Source of the DNA: Hallerella sp963656065
GTDB taxonomy: Bacteria; Fibrobacterota; Fibrobacteria; Fibrobacterales; Fibrobacteraceae
Direction of reading: 5' to 3'
Assembly (NCBI GenBank): GCA_963656065.1
Contig: CAVKGV010000001.1
Span: 248,001 to 312,000, forward strand
DNA: 64,000 nt
Shown here: positions 7,227 to 16,332 of the stretch, piece after piece
Layout: every line of letters begins with the position of its first letter
How positions within the stretch are numbered: position 1 is the first letter of the stretch
Made by a program: the position numbers and the translations under genes
The notes under the pieces: model-generated
The model's input: the letters and a program-made list of their open reading frames with translations, nothing else
Told to the model about the DNA's origin: nothing
Database searches by the model: none

Positions 7227-9131
7227 ATGCGCTTCTTGACAACGGATCTTTGCTTTTTTATCTGTTCTGCGTTTATCGTTGTCTGTTGCCTGATTTTTTA
7301 CTACACCCACCAGAAGCCGAAAAAGGAAAGCGGGAAGATTTTCGAGCTGCTCCTTTTCAACATGCTTTTCACGAGCATCTCCTCGATTTTTGCGACCGGG
7401 ATGAATCCGCTTGTATCGACAGACGGAAACGCGTTCAACGTGGTCCAGCATTTTTTCCAGACCCTCTACTTTGCGCTGCACACGCTGCTCGCTCCGCTTT
7501 TTGCGCTCTACGTCGCCATCGTGAACAACTGGGGAGAAAATCATTCGAAGCGCATTGTCTTCTGGTTTCTGTCGCCAGCACTCCTGTTGGAACTTTTCGT
7601 ACTGACAAATCCCCTGACCCACCTGATTTTTTATTACCAGGATAACGTCCTGTTTACGCGGGGGCCCCTGGAACTGTTCATTTATGCGGAAGCGACGGGA
7701 TACATGGCCTTTGCCATCGGGCAACTTTTTACCTATCGGAAAATCCTTGCCAAATCGACCGCGTTCGCCCTTTGGTTCTTTATCGGTGCAAGCCTCACCG
7801 GCATCCTTGTACAGTTCGCCTTTCCCTGGCTAAAGCTCGAACTTTTTTTCGAATCGCTTTCGCTTTTGGGCGTGATGCTCCTTATCGAGACGGAAGACCT
7901 CCACTCCGATGCGATTAAGGGAGTTTACAACCGCCGCGCCTTTGTCGCCGACAACGGACGCAATCTTCGTTCCAATCGGAAGTATTCCGTAATCGTCATA
8001 TTCCTTTCGAATTTCAAAGCCCTGCGTTCAATGTTTAGAATCGAGGATTTGGAAGACATCGCGCGGAGACTGCTTCTCTGGATTCTCAAGAATTCGACCG
8101 GGACGGTCTATCGCCTGGCGCAGGATAAAATAGCCGTCGTTTCGTCGCAGGGAAAAGAAGCCAGCGAAGATTTTTCGGCAAAGTTCCTGACACTACTTTC
8201 CGACAAGGAATACCGCATCGGCGGAATTTTTGTTTCCATCGAAGCGAAATGCACAATCGTCTCGGTTCCCGACGAAATCGACAACGCCGAATGGATGGTC
8301 GAACTCGGAAACTATCCAACAGTCAAGGCATGCATTGAACGGATTGAACTTGAAAACGCCATAGAGAACGCATACCGGGAGAGCAAATTTGAAATTCTCT
8401 TCCAACCGATCTGGAATTCCGAAACCGCGTTCTTTGATTCGGCGGAAGCAATCGTGCACTTGAACGATCCGAACCTTGCGAATATTTCTCCTGCGGAATT
8501 TATCACGATTGCCGAGAAGAAGGGATTTGCAAACGAAATCGGGCGGATTGTCTTTGAACACGTCTGCCGCTTTATTCGCGAAAAGAAGCCTTCACTTTGC
8601 GGACTTCGCGAAATCTACGTAAATCTAAGCCCCACCCAGCTTTTCCCGGAAAACTGCGAAAGATTCTTCAAAGGAACGCTGGAAGAATACGAGGTCGAAG
8701 CAGGATTCATCGTGCTTGAAATTTCCCGTTCATCCCTACTCGACGACAATGATATCGCGAAAAAGAACTTTCAGAAACTGCGGAATCTGGGATTGCGGTT
8801 TTCACTCGACGATTTTGGCGATGGATACGCCAACTGGAACCGTATCCTTGCCGGAGATTTTCAAAGCGTGAAACTCGAAAGAGAACGCCTGCACGCGTCG
8901 GACACGGACTCTTTTTCGGAAAAATTCAAAACGATGCAGGAAGTATTTCGGGAAAGGCGCGTAAATATCGTGCAAGAAGGAATCGAGACGCGGGAAGAGC
9001 TGACAGCAAGTCAAAAAATCGGAGCGAACCGTTTCCAGGGGAGCTATTTTTCAAGACCGCTTCGGGAAGAGACCCTGTTAAACTTTCTCTCATCGCGGAA
9101 CGAAACGGCGAAACGAGGATTTGAAAGTTAA
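7227..9131 (+). CDS. membrane-anchored GGDEF (degenerate)-EAL protein
   Basis: 634 residues; GGAG eight bases upstream fixes the ATG at 7227. Residues about 1-215 contain seven or so transmembrane helices, a possible sensor. Residues about 225-385 align with a GGDEF domain, but the active-site loop reads RLAQDKIAV instead of R-GGDEF, so diguanylate cyclase activity is unlikely. Residues about 390-625 are an EAL domain that keeps the key residues: Glu in SAEAIVHL, Asn in VNLSPTQL, Glu in LEISRSS, the DDFGDGY pair, Lys in VKLERE, Glu in EGIET and Gln in RFQGSYFSRPL. The likely role is a c-di-GMP phosphodiesterase or sensor controlled by the membrane and degenerate GGDEF parts. It is divergent from hflX. 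Confidence 0.88.
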   Translation: MRFLTTDLCFFICSAFIVVCCLIFYYTHQKPKKESGKIFELLLFNMLFTSISSIFATGMNPLVSTDGNAFNVVQHFFQTLYFALHTLLAPLFALYVAIVNNWGENHSKRIVFWFLSPALLLELFVLTNPLTHLIFYYQDNVLFTRGPLELFIYAEATGYMAFAIGQLFTYRKILAKSTAFALWFFIGASLTGILVQFAFPWLKLELFFESLSLLGVMLLIETEDLHSDAIKGVYNRRAFVADNGRNLRSNRKYSVIVIFLSNFKALRSMFRIEDLEDIARRLLLWILKNSTGTVYRLAQDKIAVVSSQGKEASEDFSAKFLTLLSDKEYRIGGIFVSIEAKCTIVSVPDEIDNAEWMVELGNYPTVKACIERIELENAIENAYRESKFEILFQPIWNSETAFFDSAEAIVHLNDPNLANISPAEFITIAEKKGFANEIGRIVFEHVCRFIREKKPSLCGLREIYVNLSPTQLFPENCERFFKGTLEEYEVEAGFIVLEISRSSLLDDNDIAKKNFQKLRNLGLRFSLDDFGDGYANWNRILAGDFQSVKLERERLHASDTDSFSEKFKTMQEVFRERRVNIVQEGIETREELTASQKIGANRFQGSYFSRPLREETLLNFLSSRNETAKRGFES

Positions 9132-9227
9132 AGTTTATGCGTTCTTAAAGAACAGGGATTTCTCCATGTCATTATCGAACTCGCTTAAAATCCCCACTTC
9201 CCAAAAATTTAGACTTTGTCTATCCAA

Positions 9228-9300
9228 GCCCTAGAACAGCGAGGCTGATTCTATCGTTCCGCTCCAGAATGACAGGGTGGTTGCCAGGTAGGTCCTTCCG
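9228..9300. repeat. dispersed repeat tract 2 (half unit)
   Basis: Short copy of the dispersed family: GATTCTATCG followed by CTCCAGAATGAC and then AGGGTGGTTGCC. It is the reverse complement of part of tract 1 (941-992) and is shared with the 24.4 kb tract. It lies between the GGDEF-EAL gene and metG. The rest of 9132-9356 shows no gene. Confidence 0.7.
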
Positions 9301-9356
9301 TTCCTAAAATTTCGTTCCAAACTTCCCAAACAAGACCCTTTTTCTATTTTTGGGAT

Positions 9357-11447
9357 ATGAAAAATTTCTACGTCACCACTCCGATTTATTACGTCAACGA
9401 CGCCCCGCACATCGGGCATTCCTATACGACCGTTCTCGCCGACATCCTCACGCGATTCCACAAGCTCCTAGGATACCAGACATTTTTCCTCACCGGCACC
9501 GACGAGCACGGGCAAAAGGTCCAGCGCGCCGCCGAAAAACGCGGAGTTTCCCCGCAGGAACACGTCGATGAATACAACCTGCGCTTCAAGAACCTCTGGA
9601 AAAAAATGGACATCGGCTACGATTACTTTATCCGCACGACCGACGCCGACCACAAGAAATTCGTGAGCGACTGCCTGCAACTGCTCTGGGACAGAGGCGA
9701 AATCTATTCCAAGGAATACGAAGGCTGGTATTCCGTCGGCGAAGAGCGATTTTTCACGCAGGACGAACTCGATGAAAACGGCTGCGACCCCATCAGCCAC
9801 CGCCCGGTCGATTGGCTCAAGGAAAAGAATTACTTTTTCAAGATGGGAAAATACCAGGAGCGTCTCATCGAATATCTGGAAAGCCATCGGGACTGGATTG
9901 TCCCGGACTACCGCTGGAACGAAATCCGCGGTTTTTTGAAACAGCCGCTGAACGACCTGTGCATCAGCCGCCCCAAGGCTCGCCTCAGCTGGGGAATCCC
10001 CCTGCCGTTTGACAACGACTACGTGACATATGTCTGGTTCGACGCCCTGCTGAATTACGTCAGCGCGGTGATGAAAATCGATGAAAAGGGAAATCTCGTT
10101 CCGAAGAGAAGCTTCCCGGACGGAGAGACTATCTGGCCTGCAACTTATCATCTGGTCGGAAAGGACATCATCACGACGCACAGCGTCTATTGGCCGACAA
10201 TGCTTTTCGCGCTGGGATTCCCGCTCCCAAAACATATTCTCGCCCACGGCTGGTGGCTAGTCGGAAACGACAAGATGAGCAAGACGACGGGAAACGTCGT
10301 AAATCCGATGGAATATATGGAGAAATACGGCGTCGATGCGTTCCGCTACTACCTCGCCCGGGACATGGTCGTCGGACAGGACGCGAGCTTCACCCACGAA
10401 GGATTCGTGCGCCGGATAAACAGCGACCTCGCCAACGACCTCGGCAATGTCGTGAACCGCGTCCACCGCCTGGTCCTCACGAACTTTGACGGAACGCTCC
10501 CGAAGGCCGGAACATTTGCCGCCGAAGAAAACAGCGTCATCGAAATCGCGGACCGCCTTGCAAAAACGGTTCCCGAACTTCTCGAAAACGTCAAGCTCTC
10601 GCAAGCCGTCGAGGAAACGCTCTCGCTCGTCCGCGCGGTGAACCGTTACTTGGAGCAGAAAGCCCCCTGGAAACTCGCCAAGGACGCTTCGAAAAAAGAA
10701 GAACTCGCCACGGTCCTCTTCGTTTCGGCAGAAGCCGTCCGCATCGCACTCAGCTTCCTCTCCCCGGTCATCCCGGAAAAGAGCAAGGAAGGTCTCGCCA
10801 TGCTCGGCACGTCGCTCGAAGGCGTCAGCGATCTCGCCTGGGGAAAATTCAAGGGCGGAGAAAAATTCGGCGAAGGCTCGGCGCTTTTCCCGCGAATCAT
10901 CGAAGAATCCCAAAAACAGGAAGCGGCGCCCAAGGCAAAGCAGAACAAGCCGCTTGCGGCAGAAGATGTCCCCGCCGAGATGGACATCCGCGTGGCAAAA
11001 ATTCTTGAAGTGAGCGACCATCCCGATGCGACATCACTCTACGTCCTGAAAGTCGATGCCGGAGAACCGGAAGTGCGGACGATCTGTTCCGGATTAAAAA
11101 GCAGCTACTCCCCCGAAGAACTCAAGGACAGAAAGATTCTCCTCTTTGCGAACCTGAAACCGGCTCCGCTCCGCGGCATCATGAGCAACGGAATGCTCTT
11201 CGCCGGGGATACCAAAGAGGAGCACGTATGCAGGCTTCTCACGCCGCCGGAAGATTCAAAGCCCGGAGACCGCGCCACGTTCCGGGGAGTAACGCCTTCG
11301 ACCGACGGACGGATTCTCAAGCTCAAGGATTTTGAAAAAATTTCGCTCGAAGCCCGCAACAAGGTTGTTTTCTGCGGAAAAAGCCCGTTGGAAGTTTCCG
11401 GCAAGGCGGTCACTTGCGACGTCGAAGACGGAGCCAAAATCCACTAG
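9357..11447 (+). CDS. metG: methionyl-tRNA synthetase with C-terminal tRNA-binding domain
   Basis: 696 residues. Class I synthetase charging tRNA-Met. The N-terminal Rossmann fold carries the HIGH box as PHIGHSYTT (near residue 20) and the KMSKS box as DKMSKTTGN (near 305). The connective insert contains the editing/zinc-knuckle region without the four classical cysteines, so this is the zinc-less type. An anticodon-binding helical domain follows, and from about residue 590 (MDIRVAKILEVSDHPDATSL) an EMAP/Arc1-like OB fold that promotes dimerisation and tRNA binding. The upstream ribosome site is weak. A SpoU methyltransferase follows after nine bases, probably co-transcribed. Confidence 0.97.
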   Translation: MKNFYVTTPIYYVNDAPHIGHSYTTVLADILTRFHKLLGYQTFFLTGTDEHGQKVQRAAEKRGVSPQEHVDEYNLRFKNLWKKMDIGYDYFIRTTDADHKKFVSDCLQLLWDRGEIYSKEYEGWYSVGEERFFTQDELDENGCDPISHRPVDWLKEKNYFFKMGKYQERLIEYLESHRDWIVPDYRWNEIRGFLKQPLNDLCISRPKARLSWGIPLPFDNDYVTYVWFDALLNYVSAVMKIDEKGNLVPKRSFPDGETIWPATYHLVGKDIITTHSVYWPTMLFALGFPLPKHILAHGWWLVGNDKMSKTTGNVVNPMEYMEKYGVDAFRYYLARDMVVGQDASFTHEGFVRRINSDLANDLGNVVNRVHRLVLTNFDGTLPKAGTFAAEENSVIEIADRLAKTVPELLENVKLSQAVEETLSLVRAVNRYLEQKAPWKLAKDASKKEELATVLFVSAEAVRIALSFLSPVIPEKSKEGLAMLGTSLEGVSDLAWGKFKGGEKFGEGSALFPRIIEESQKQEAAPKAKQNKPLAAEDVPAEMDIRVAKILEVSDHPDATSLYVLKVDAGEPEVRTICSGLKSSYSPEELKDRKILLFANLKPAPLRGIMSNGMLFAGDTKEEHVCRLLTPPEDSKPGDRATFRGVTPSTDGRILKLKDFEKISLEARNKVVFCGKSPLEVSGKAVTCDVEDGAKIH

Positions 11448-11456
11448 CCCCGGCGT

Positions 11457-12224
11457 ATGTATTCCGAACGCAAGTTCCTGACTCTCGCCCCGCAGACGAA
11501 AGCGAAACGCTTTGCCGAGCTTTTGCGGATTCTCATCTTGCGACTCGGAAACGATACGACCCAAATCCGAAACGAATACGAACACTATGCCACGTGGCAG
11601 CAGCTTCCGCCCGAAAAGCGCCTTGACGGGAAAAATCAGGCTGAACTGATCGAACTCTACAAGGAATTCCGCACCGAAGCGGGATTGGGTTTCGAACGGG
11701 ACGTCTATCTGGAAAACGAACCCGGCGACAGGAACGAAGCCGTCCTGCCGACACTTCCATATGCCGTTCTCGCCCACAACTTGCGAAGCGCATTCAACGT
11801 TGGCTCCCTGTTCCGCACAGCGGACTGCTTCGGCCTCGAAGCGGTCCATCTTTCGGGTTATACACCGGGCACCGACCACGCCATGCTGAAAAGCGCCGCC
11901 CGCGGAACCGAAAAATGGATTCCAAGCAAACGTTGGGAAAGCCCACTTGACTGCATCGAATCCCATCGTCAAAAAGGCTATACGATAATCGCGCTGGAAA
12001 CGGGCGAAGGTTCCACGCCCATCGCCCAAGTAAGCTGGCCGGAAAAAGCCCTGGTTGTTCTCGGCAACGAGGAACTGGGAATCTCGCCGGAACTTTTAAA
12101 AAACTGTTCGCTCAAAATCGAAATTCCCATGGCCGGTCGAAAGGCCAGCATGAACGTTTCCGGGGCTTTCGCCGTTCTAGCCTACGCCATCCGGACAAAT
12201 TACCGGAAAAAAACTTCCGGTTGA
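11457..12224 (+). CDS. SpoU-family tRNA/rRNA 2'-O-methyltransferase
   Basis: 255 residues. SAM-dependent RNA ribose methyltransferase with the knotted SPOUT fold. The three family motifs are clear: motif 1 LRSAFNVGSLFRTADCFG, motif 2 ALVVLGNEELGIS, and motif 3 IPMAGRKASMNVSGAFAVL. The first 95 residues are a helical extension that probably helps bind RNA. The target nucleotide cannot be decided; TrmL-, TrmH- and RlmB-type enzymes share these motifs. It follows metG by nine bases and ends before the bidirectional terminator at 12238-12280. Confidence 0.9.
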   Translation: MYSERKFLTLAPQTKAKRFAELLRILILRLGNDTTQIRNEYEHYATWQQLPPEKRLDGKNQAELIELYKEFRTEAGLGFERDVYLENEPGDRNEAVLPTLPYAVLAHNLRSAFNVGSLFRTADCFGLEAVHLSGYTPGTDHAMLKSAARGTEKWIPSKRWESPLDCIESHRQKGYTIIALETGEGSTPIAQVSWPEKALVVLGNEELGISPELLKNCSLKIEIPMAGRKASMNVSGAFAVLAYAIRTNYRKKTSG

Positions 12225-12237
12225 ATTTTTCCCTCCC

Positions 12238-12280
12238 CAAAAAAAAGAGACTCCGAAATTTACTCGGGGTCTCTCAAAAG
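12238..12280. terminator. bidirectional terminator between the SpoU gene and hisD
   Basis: Hairpin GAGACTCCGA ... TCGGGGTCTC with an A-run on its left side. On the minus strand this gives a stem followed by eight T, a strong terminator for hisD. On the plus strand it is weaker but well placed for the metG operon. Confidence 0.85.
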
Positions 12281-12292
12281 CCAACGTCTAGG

Positions 12293-13579
12293 CTATTCTT
12301 CGTCTAGCCGTGTAAGAACCGCCTGTGCGTGATGGATGAAGCCTTCCGTTTCCGCAATTTCGGCAATCAGGTGCGCTTGCTTGCGGACGGCCTTTTCCGT
12401 GTAATTGATAACGCTTGTCCTTTTTACAAAATCATAGACGCCGAGCGGGCTCGAAAAGCGCGCCGTGCCGTTTGTCGGAAGAACGTGATCCGGTCCCGCA
12501 AAATAATCCCCGATAGGTTCGCTGGACCAGGGGCCGATGAAAATCGCACCGGCATTGACAATCCGATGGGAAAGCTCTTCCGCATCGGAAGTCTGCACTT
12601 CCAGGTGTTCCGGAGCGATACGGTTGGCAACGGCGACGCCATCGTCCCAGTTTTCGACGACCAGGATCCGACCGAAGTTTTCCAGCACCTTTTCAAGCAG
12701 TTCGCGCTTCGGGGAATTCTTGACATGCTCATCAACGGCTTTCGATATTTTCTTCGCCATGTCCATGCTGTCGGTGATGCAGATGGAAGCTTCATAGCCG
12801 GAACCGTGCTCCGCCTGGCTCAGCAGATCGACCGCGACATATTCAGGACTAGACGACGCATCCGCCAGCACCAGGATTTCCGAAGGTCCGGCGATCATAT
12901 CGATATCGACCTTTCCGAAGACCTCGCGCTTTGCGATTGCCGCATAGACGTTGCCCGGTCCCACGATTTTGTCAACCGGCTTGATTTCCTTTGAACCGTA
13001 AGCCAAAAGCGCAATCGCCTGGGCCCCGCCAATGTGATAAATTTCCTTGATGCCCAATTCCAGGAGTACAAAGGCGACGGAAGGATCGATTCCGCCTTTC
13101 GCCGGAGTGGTCACCACAATTTCCTCGACACCGGCTACCAAAGCCGGCACCGCATTCATGATGACCGTACTCGGATAGACAGCCGCTCCGCCCGGAACAT
13201 AAAGCCCGACGCGGTGCATCGGACGCACCCGCTGTCCCAAAATTTCGCCTTCTTTTCCCTTGAACGCAAAACTGCCAATTGAATGCAGTTCGTGACGGTG
13301 AAAGCGAGTCGCATTCCGGATAGCACCGCGCAAAGCCTTTGTCAAAGTCGGATTGACGCGCTTGGCCTGTTCCCTCAAGAACTTTTCATCGACGCGCAGG
13401 TCGTTTCCCCTTAATCCGTCGAATTTCTGCGCATATTCCACCGCCTTGGAAAGCCCACCCTTGCGGACGTTTTCCATGATATTCCGGACCTTGGCGTAAA
13501 TTTCCTCCGTCGGAGCGACTCCACGTGAACAAATGCGATCGACTTCCTTTGAACTCTGATTGACCTTAAGAATCTTCAT
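12293..13579 (-). CDS. hisD: histidinol dehydrogenase
   Basis: 428 residues, normal length. Zn-dependent enzyme catalysing the last two steps of histidine synthesis, L-histidinol to L-histidine with two NAD+. Recognisable are RVGLYVPGGAAVYPSTVIMN, GPGNVYAAIAKREVFG, DMIAGPSEILVLADA, the metal/base-containing AEHGSGYEA, APEHLEVQT, and DYFAGPDHVLPTNGTAR near the end. It lies four bases downstream of cimA, so histidine and isoleucine/leucine precursor genes share a transcript. The other his genes are outside the window. Confidence 0.97.
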   Translation of the reverse strand: MKILKVNQSSKEVDRICSRGVAPTEEIYAKVRNIMENVRKGGLSKAVEYAQKFDGLRGNDLRVDEKFLREQAKRVNPTLTKALRGAIRNATRFHRHELHSIGSFAFKGKEGEILGQRVRPMHRVGLYVPGGAAVYPSTVIMNAVPALVAGVEEIVVTTPAKGGIDPSVAFVLLELGIKEIYHIGGAQAIALLAYGSKEIKPVDKIVGPGNVYAAIAKREVFGKVDIDMIAGPSEILVLADASSSPEYVAVDLLSQAEHGSGYEASICITDSMDMAKKISKAVDEHVKNSPKRELLEKVLENFGRILVVENWDDGVAVANRIAPEHLEVQTSDAEELSHRIVNAGAIFIGPWSSEPIGDYFAGPDHVLPTNGTARFSSPLGVYDFVKRTSVINYTEKAVRKQAHLIAEIAETEGFIHHAQAVLTRLDEE

Positions 13580-13583
13580 GCGA

Positions 13584-15170
13584 CTAATTTTCTCCTCGTT
13601 TCAAGGATTCCTTGTAAATTTTATACGAAAGCCCATCGACAAGCGCAAGCCAGGACGCCTCGATGATATTGGTGGAAACGCCGGCGACATGCCAGGAATC
13701 CCGCTCATCGCCAAACGTGGTCCAGACGCGGACATGGGCATCCGACCCGACATTCGACCCCAGCACCCGGACCTTGAAATCGTCCAGCCTGACATTTTTC
13801 ATATAGGAATAATAAGGCACCAGCGCCTTGCGAAGAGCCGCATCCAATGCGTTCACCGGGCCATCGCCCTCGGCGACCTGGTGGCTGATTTCGTCGCCTA
13901 CATGCAGCTTGACGGATGCCTGCGACACGCTCGCCCCCTGCTCCGTCCGGTCTTCGATGACGCGATAATTTTCCACCCGGAACGGCAACGTGAAAAGGCC
14001 CAGCGAACGATAGACCAGCATTTCAAAACTCGCTTCGGCACTGTCGAAATGCCAGCCCGCATTTTCGCATTCCTTGATCCGACGCAAAAGCACCTGCACC
14101 TTCGGATCCTTCTTATCGACATCGACATGGAGAAGTTCCTTGAGTTTTTCCACGACAAGGGAACCGCCAGCCTGGTCGCTCGTCACAAAGACACGGTTGT
14201 TCCCCACCGCATGGGGATCGAGATGCTCGAAACTGCGGGAAACTTTCATCACGCCATCGATATGCGCTCCGCCCTTGTGGGCAAAAGCGGCATCCCCGAC
14301 GTAGGGAGCCTTGATATCGCTCGGAATGTTCACAATCTGGTCGAGGGCGAGACTTACCCTGCGCAAGTCCTTCATGTTTTTTGCACAGGAAATATTCTTC
14401 TTCATCTTGAATACCAGATCCGCGGAAATCGTCGTGAGGTCCGCATTGCCGCACCTTTCCCCGTAACCGTTCAAAACTCCCTGGACCATCGAAAGGCCCG
14501 TTCTGACCGCGACAAGAGAATTCGCCACGGCAACCCCGCTGTCGTTATGGGCGTGAATTCCCAACGGGACTCCGATTCTTTTCTGGACATCCTGAAGGAT
14601 GGTTTCAAGTTCCCACGGCATCGTCCCGCCGTTCGTGTCACAGAGGACGATAAAGTCCGCGCCTCCCAGGGCAGCCGACTTGAGCGTTTCAATCGCATAG
14701 CCCGAATTCGCCTTGTAGCCGTCAAAGAAATGCTCCGCGTCATAGATGACTTCTTCGGAGAATTCCTTGAGAAAGCGGACGGAGGATTCGATCATATCCA
14801 GGTTTTCTTCGAGCGTCGTCCGAATAACGTCCGTCACGTGCAAGTCCCAACTTTTGCCGAAAATCGTCTTGACTGGCGCCTTGCTCTCGACCAGAGCCTT
14901 TAACAGAGGATCGTCTTCCGCGAGAATCTTCGGACGTCGCGTGCTTCCGAACGCACAGACTTTCGCATGGGAAAGCTGCATTTCCCCGATCCGACGGAAA
15001 AATTCCACGTCCGTAGGATTCGAAGGGTTAGGCCAGCCGCCTTCGATGTAGTCAAAGCCAAAGGAATCCAAAAGTTTCGCAATTTGCAGCTTGTCCGCCA
15101 GGGAAAGCGATATCGTGCGATCCTGGTTTCCGTCGCGCAAAGTCGTATCGTAAAGAAAGACATCGGGCAT
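13584..15170 (-). CDS. cimA: (R)-citramalate synthase
   Basis: 528 residues. Condenses pyruvate with acetyl-CoA to citramalate, the entry to 2-oxobutyrate and isoleucine without threonine. The HMGL-like TIM barrel starts FLYDTTLRDGNQDRTISLS and carries the metal ligands GIHAHNDSGVAVAN and LNGYGERCGNADL. GGWPNPSNPTD is the signature separating CimA from isopropylmalate synthase. A LeuA-type regulatory domain occupies residues about 395-515. Citramalate rather than 2-isopropylmalate activity is supported by this motif and by a separate leuA at 55.7 kb. It is the middle gene of DJ-1/cimA/hisD. Confidence 0.92.
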   Translation of the reverse strand: MPDVFLYDTTLRDGNQDRTISLSLADKLQIAKLLDSFGFDYIEGGWPNPSNPTDVEFFRRIGEMQLSHAKVCAFGSTRRPKILAEDDPLLKALVESKAPVKTIFGKSWDLHVTDVIRTTLEENLDMIESSVRFLKEFSEEVIYDAEHFFDGYKANSGYAIETLKSAALGGADFIVLCDTNGGTMPWELETILQDVQKRIGVPLGIHAHNDSGVAVANSLVAVRTGLSMVQGVLNGYGERCGNADLTTISADLVFKMKKNISCAKNMKDLRRVSLALDQIVNIPSDIKAPYVGDAAFAHKGGAHIDGVMKVSRSFEHLDPHAVGNNRVFVTSDQAGGSLVVEKLKELLHVDVDKKDPKVQVLLRRIKECENAGWHFDSAEASFEMLVYRSLGLFTLPFRVENYRVIEDRTEQGASVSQASVKLHVGDEISHQVAEGDGPVNALDAALRKALVPYYSYMKNVRLDDFKVRVLGSNVGSDAHVRVWTTFGDERDSWHVAGVSTNIIEASWLALVDGLSYKIYKESLKRGEN

Positions 15171-15203
15171 AGTGCGTCAAATTTAATAAAAGTTGTTTAC
15201 GCT

Positions 15204-15767
15204 CTACGGAAGGCGGGCAAGCATTCCCTCCCGAACGCTCTCCATTTTTTCTTTTCCTTCGAGAGCTTCCAGAACGGCAAACCCGAACTCTTCCGCAGTT
15301 CCCGGCCCGCGGCTTGTCAAGATGTTCCCGGAAGCGACCACGCGGTCATTGCGATAGTTTCCGCAATGCGGTCGCAGTTCCGCTTCCGTCGAAGGGTAGC
15401 TCGTGACGCTCTTGCCGCCGAGAATTCCCGCCTGCGCAAGGACAAGCGGACCGGCGCAAATCGAGAGCACCCACTTTCCGGCATCGTAAAAATTTCGGAC
15501 CATTTCGAGGACGCGCTCGGAAGCCATGAGGTTTTCTACGCCGCGGCTCCCGCCCGGAAGGAATATCCCGTCAAATTCGGAAAGTTCCGCTTCGGAGAGA
15601 AGGATGTCCGCCTTCAGGGTTAAACCGTGAGCGCCTTCCACGAATACATCGTCGTGAATGCCGGCCAGCGTGACCTGGACTCCGCCGCGCGAAAGAATGT
15701 CAAAAGGAACGACGCATTCCGTTTCTTCGAAGCCGTCTGCAAGTACGAACAGGATGCGATTTTTCAT
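15204..15767 (-). CDS. DJ-1/PfpI family protein (YajL-like)
   Basis: 187 residues. The start at 15767 has AAAGGAG six bases upstream; an upstream in-frame ATG at 15794 lacks a site. The fold is class I glutamine amidotransferase-like. It has the conserved Glu in ADGFEETECVVPFDIL and the nucleophile elbow SICAGPLVLA, and the oxidisable Cys sits in a flavodoxin-like core (FDGIFLPGGSRG). Family members are redox-responsive chaperones or deglycase-like enzymes; the activity is debated, so no reaction is assigned. It is the first gene of an apparent operon with cimA (33-base gap) and hisD. Confidence 0.88.
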   Translation of the reverse strand: MKNRILFVLADGFEETECVVPFDILSRGGVQVTLAGIHDDVFVEGAHGLTLKADILLSEAELSEFDGIFLPGGSRGVENLMASERVLEMVRNFYDAGKWVLSICAGPLVLAQAGILGGKSVTSYPSTEAELRPHCGNYRNDRVVASGNILTSRGPGTAEEFGFAVLEALEGKEKMESVREGMLARLP

Positions 15768-15872
15768 AAAGGACTCCTTTGTTAAGCGTCCCAAAATCCG
15801 CGAGAATCCGGCATTCGCTCGCGCCCGGATATCCTGTTTTCTTCAAAGCGAGGAGGATTTTTAGGGATGCCG

Positions 15873-15901
15873 TTCCGAATATACCAAATTCTTGCTAACT
15901 T
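15873..15901 (+). promoter_or_regulatory. probable rnpB promoter
   Basis: TTCCGA (15873-15878), 17-base spacer, TAACTT (15896-15901). The -10 box ends six bases before the inferred first RNA base at 15908. The match is moderate, but the spacing agrees with the tRNA-Pro, metK and leuA promoters. Confidence 0.45.
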
Positions 15902-15907
15902 TTCTAT

Positions 15908-16273
15908 GGGGACGCCGGATGGCCGCCTTCGCGAAAGCGAGGGAGGAAAGTCCGGGCACCGCAAGGCAGGATGCTGGATAACGTCCAGGCGCAGCAATGC
16001 GACGGATAGCGCAGCAGAAAGATACCGCCCGCCGCAAGGCGGGTAAGGGTGAAATGGCGAGGCAAGAGCTCACCGCGGTTCTGGCGACAGAATCGGCACG
16101 GCAAGCCCCATCCGGTGCAAGACCAAGCAGAACTCCGCACTTTTCGAAAGTGCCCGGGCCGCCTGTCCGGTCGGAGTTCGGGTAGGTCGCTCGAAGCCGC
16201 CAGCAATGACGCGCTCAGATAGATGGTCATCGCCGATTTCCATCGGCACAAAACCCGGCTTATAGGCGACCCC
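15908..16273 (+). ncRNA. rnpB: RNase P RNA, bacterial class A
   Basis: Catalytic RNA that removes tRNA 5' leaders. The universally conserved P4 strand GAGGAAAGTCCGGGC is at 15942-15956. Other hallmarks are AGAAAGATACCGCC, AGGGTGAAA, GGTGCAAGACC, the GGTAGGTCGC segment, and the 3' P4 partner inside CACAAAACCCGGCTTATA. P1 is formed by GGGGACGCC (15908-15916) and GGCGACCCC (16265-16273) with one mismatch, which sets both ends. Length is about 366 nt, normal for type A. A strong terminator follows. Confidence 0.95.
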
Positions 16274-16277
16274 GTTC

Positions 16278-16320
16278 GAGAGCCTCTTCGGAAAAAACGG
16301 AGAGGCTCTCTCCTTTTTTA
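16278..16320 (+). terminator. rnpB terminator
   Basis: Ten-base perfect stem GAGAGCCTCT / AGAGGCTCTC followed by TCCTTTTTTA, immediately 3' of RNase P RNA. Confidence 0.93.
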
Positions 16321-16332
16321 TCCGGCGAAGCG

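Noticed and set aside
7179..7724. Upstream extension of hflX by 182 codons
   Set aside because: It runs through the divergent GGDEF-EAL coding region and is absent from the family; the ATG at 7178 gives the usual length.
9301..9356. CCCAAA ... TTTGGG inverted repeat just before metG
   Set aside because: Short arms, AT-rich and without T-box or antiterminator features; probably chance.
13560..14903. 447-codon frame antisense to cimA
   Set aside because: cimA is a clear conserved enzyme; the antisense translation has no recognisable domain.
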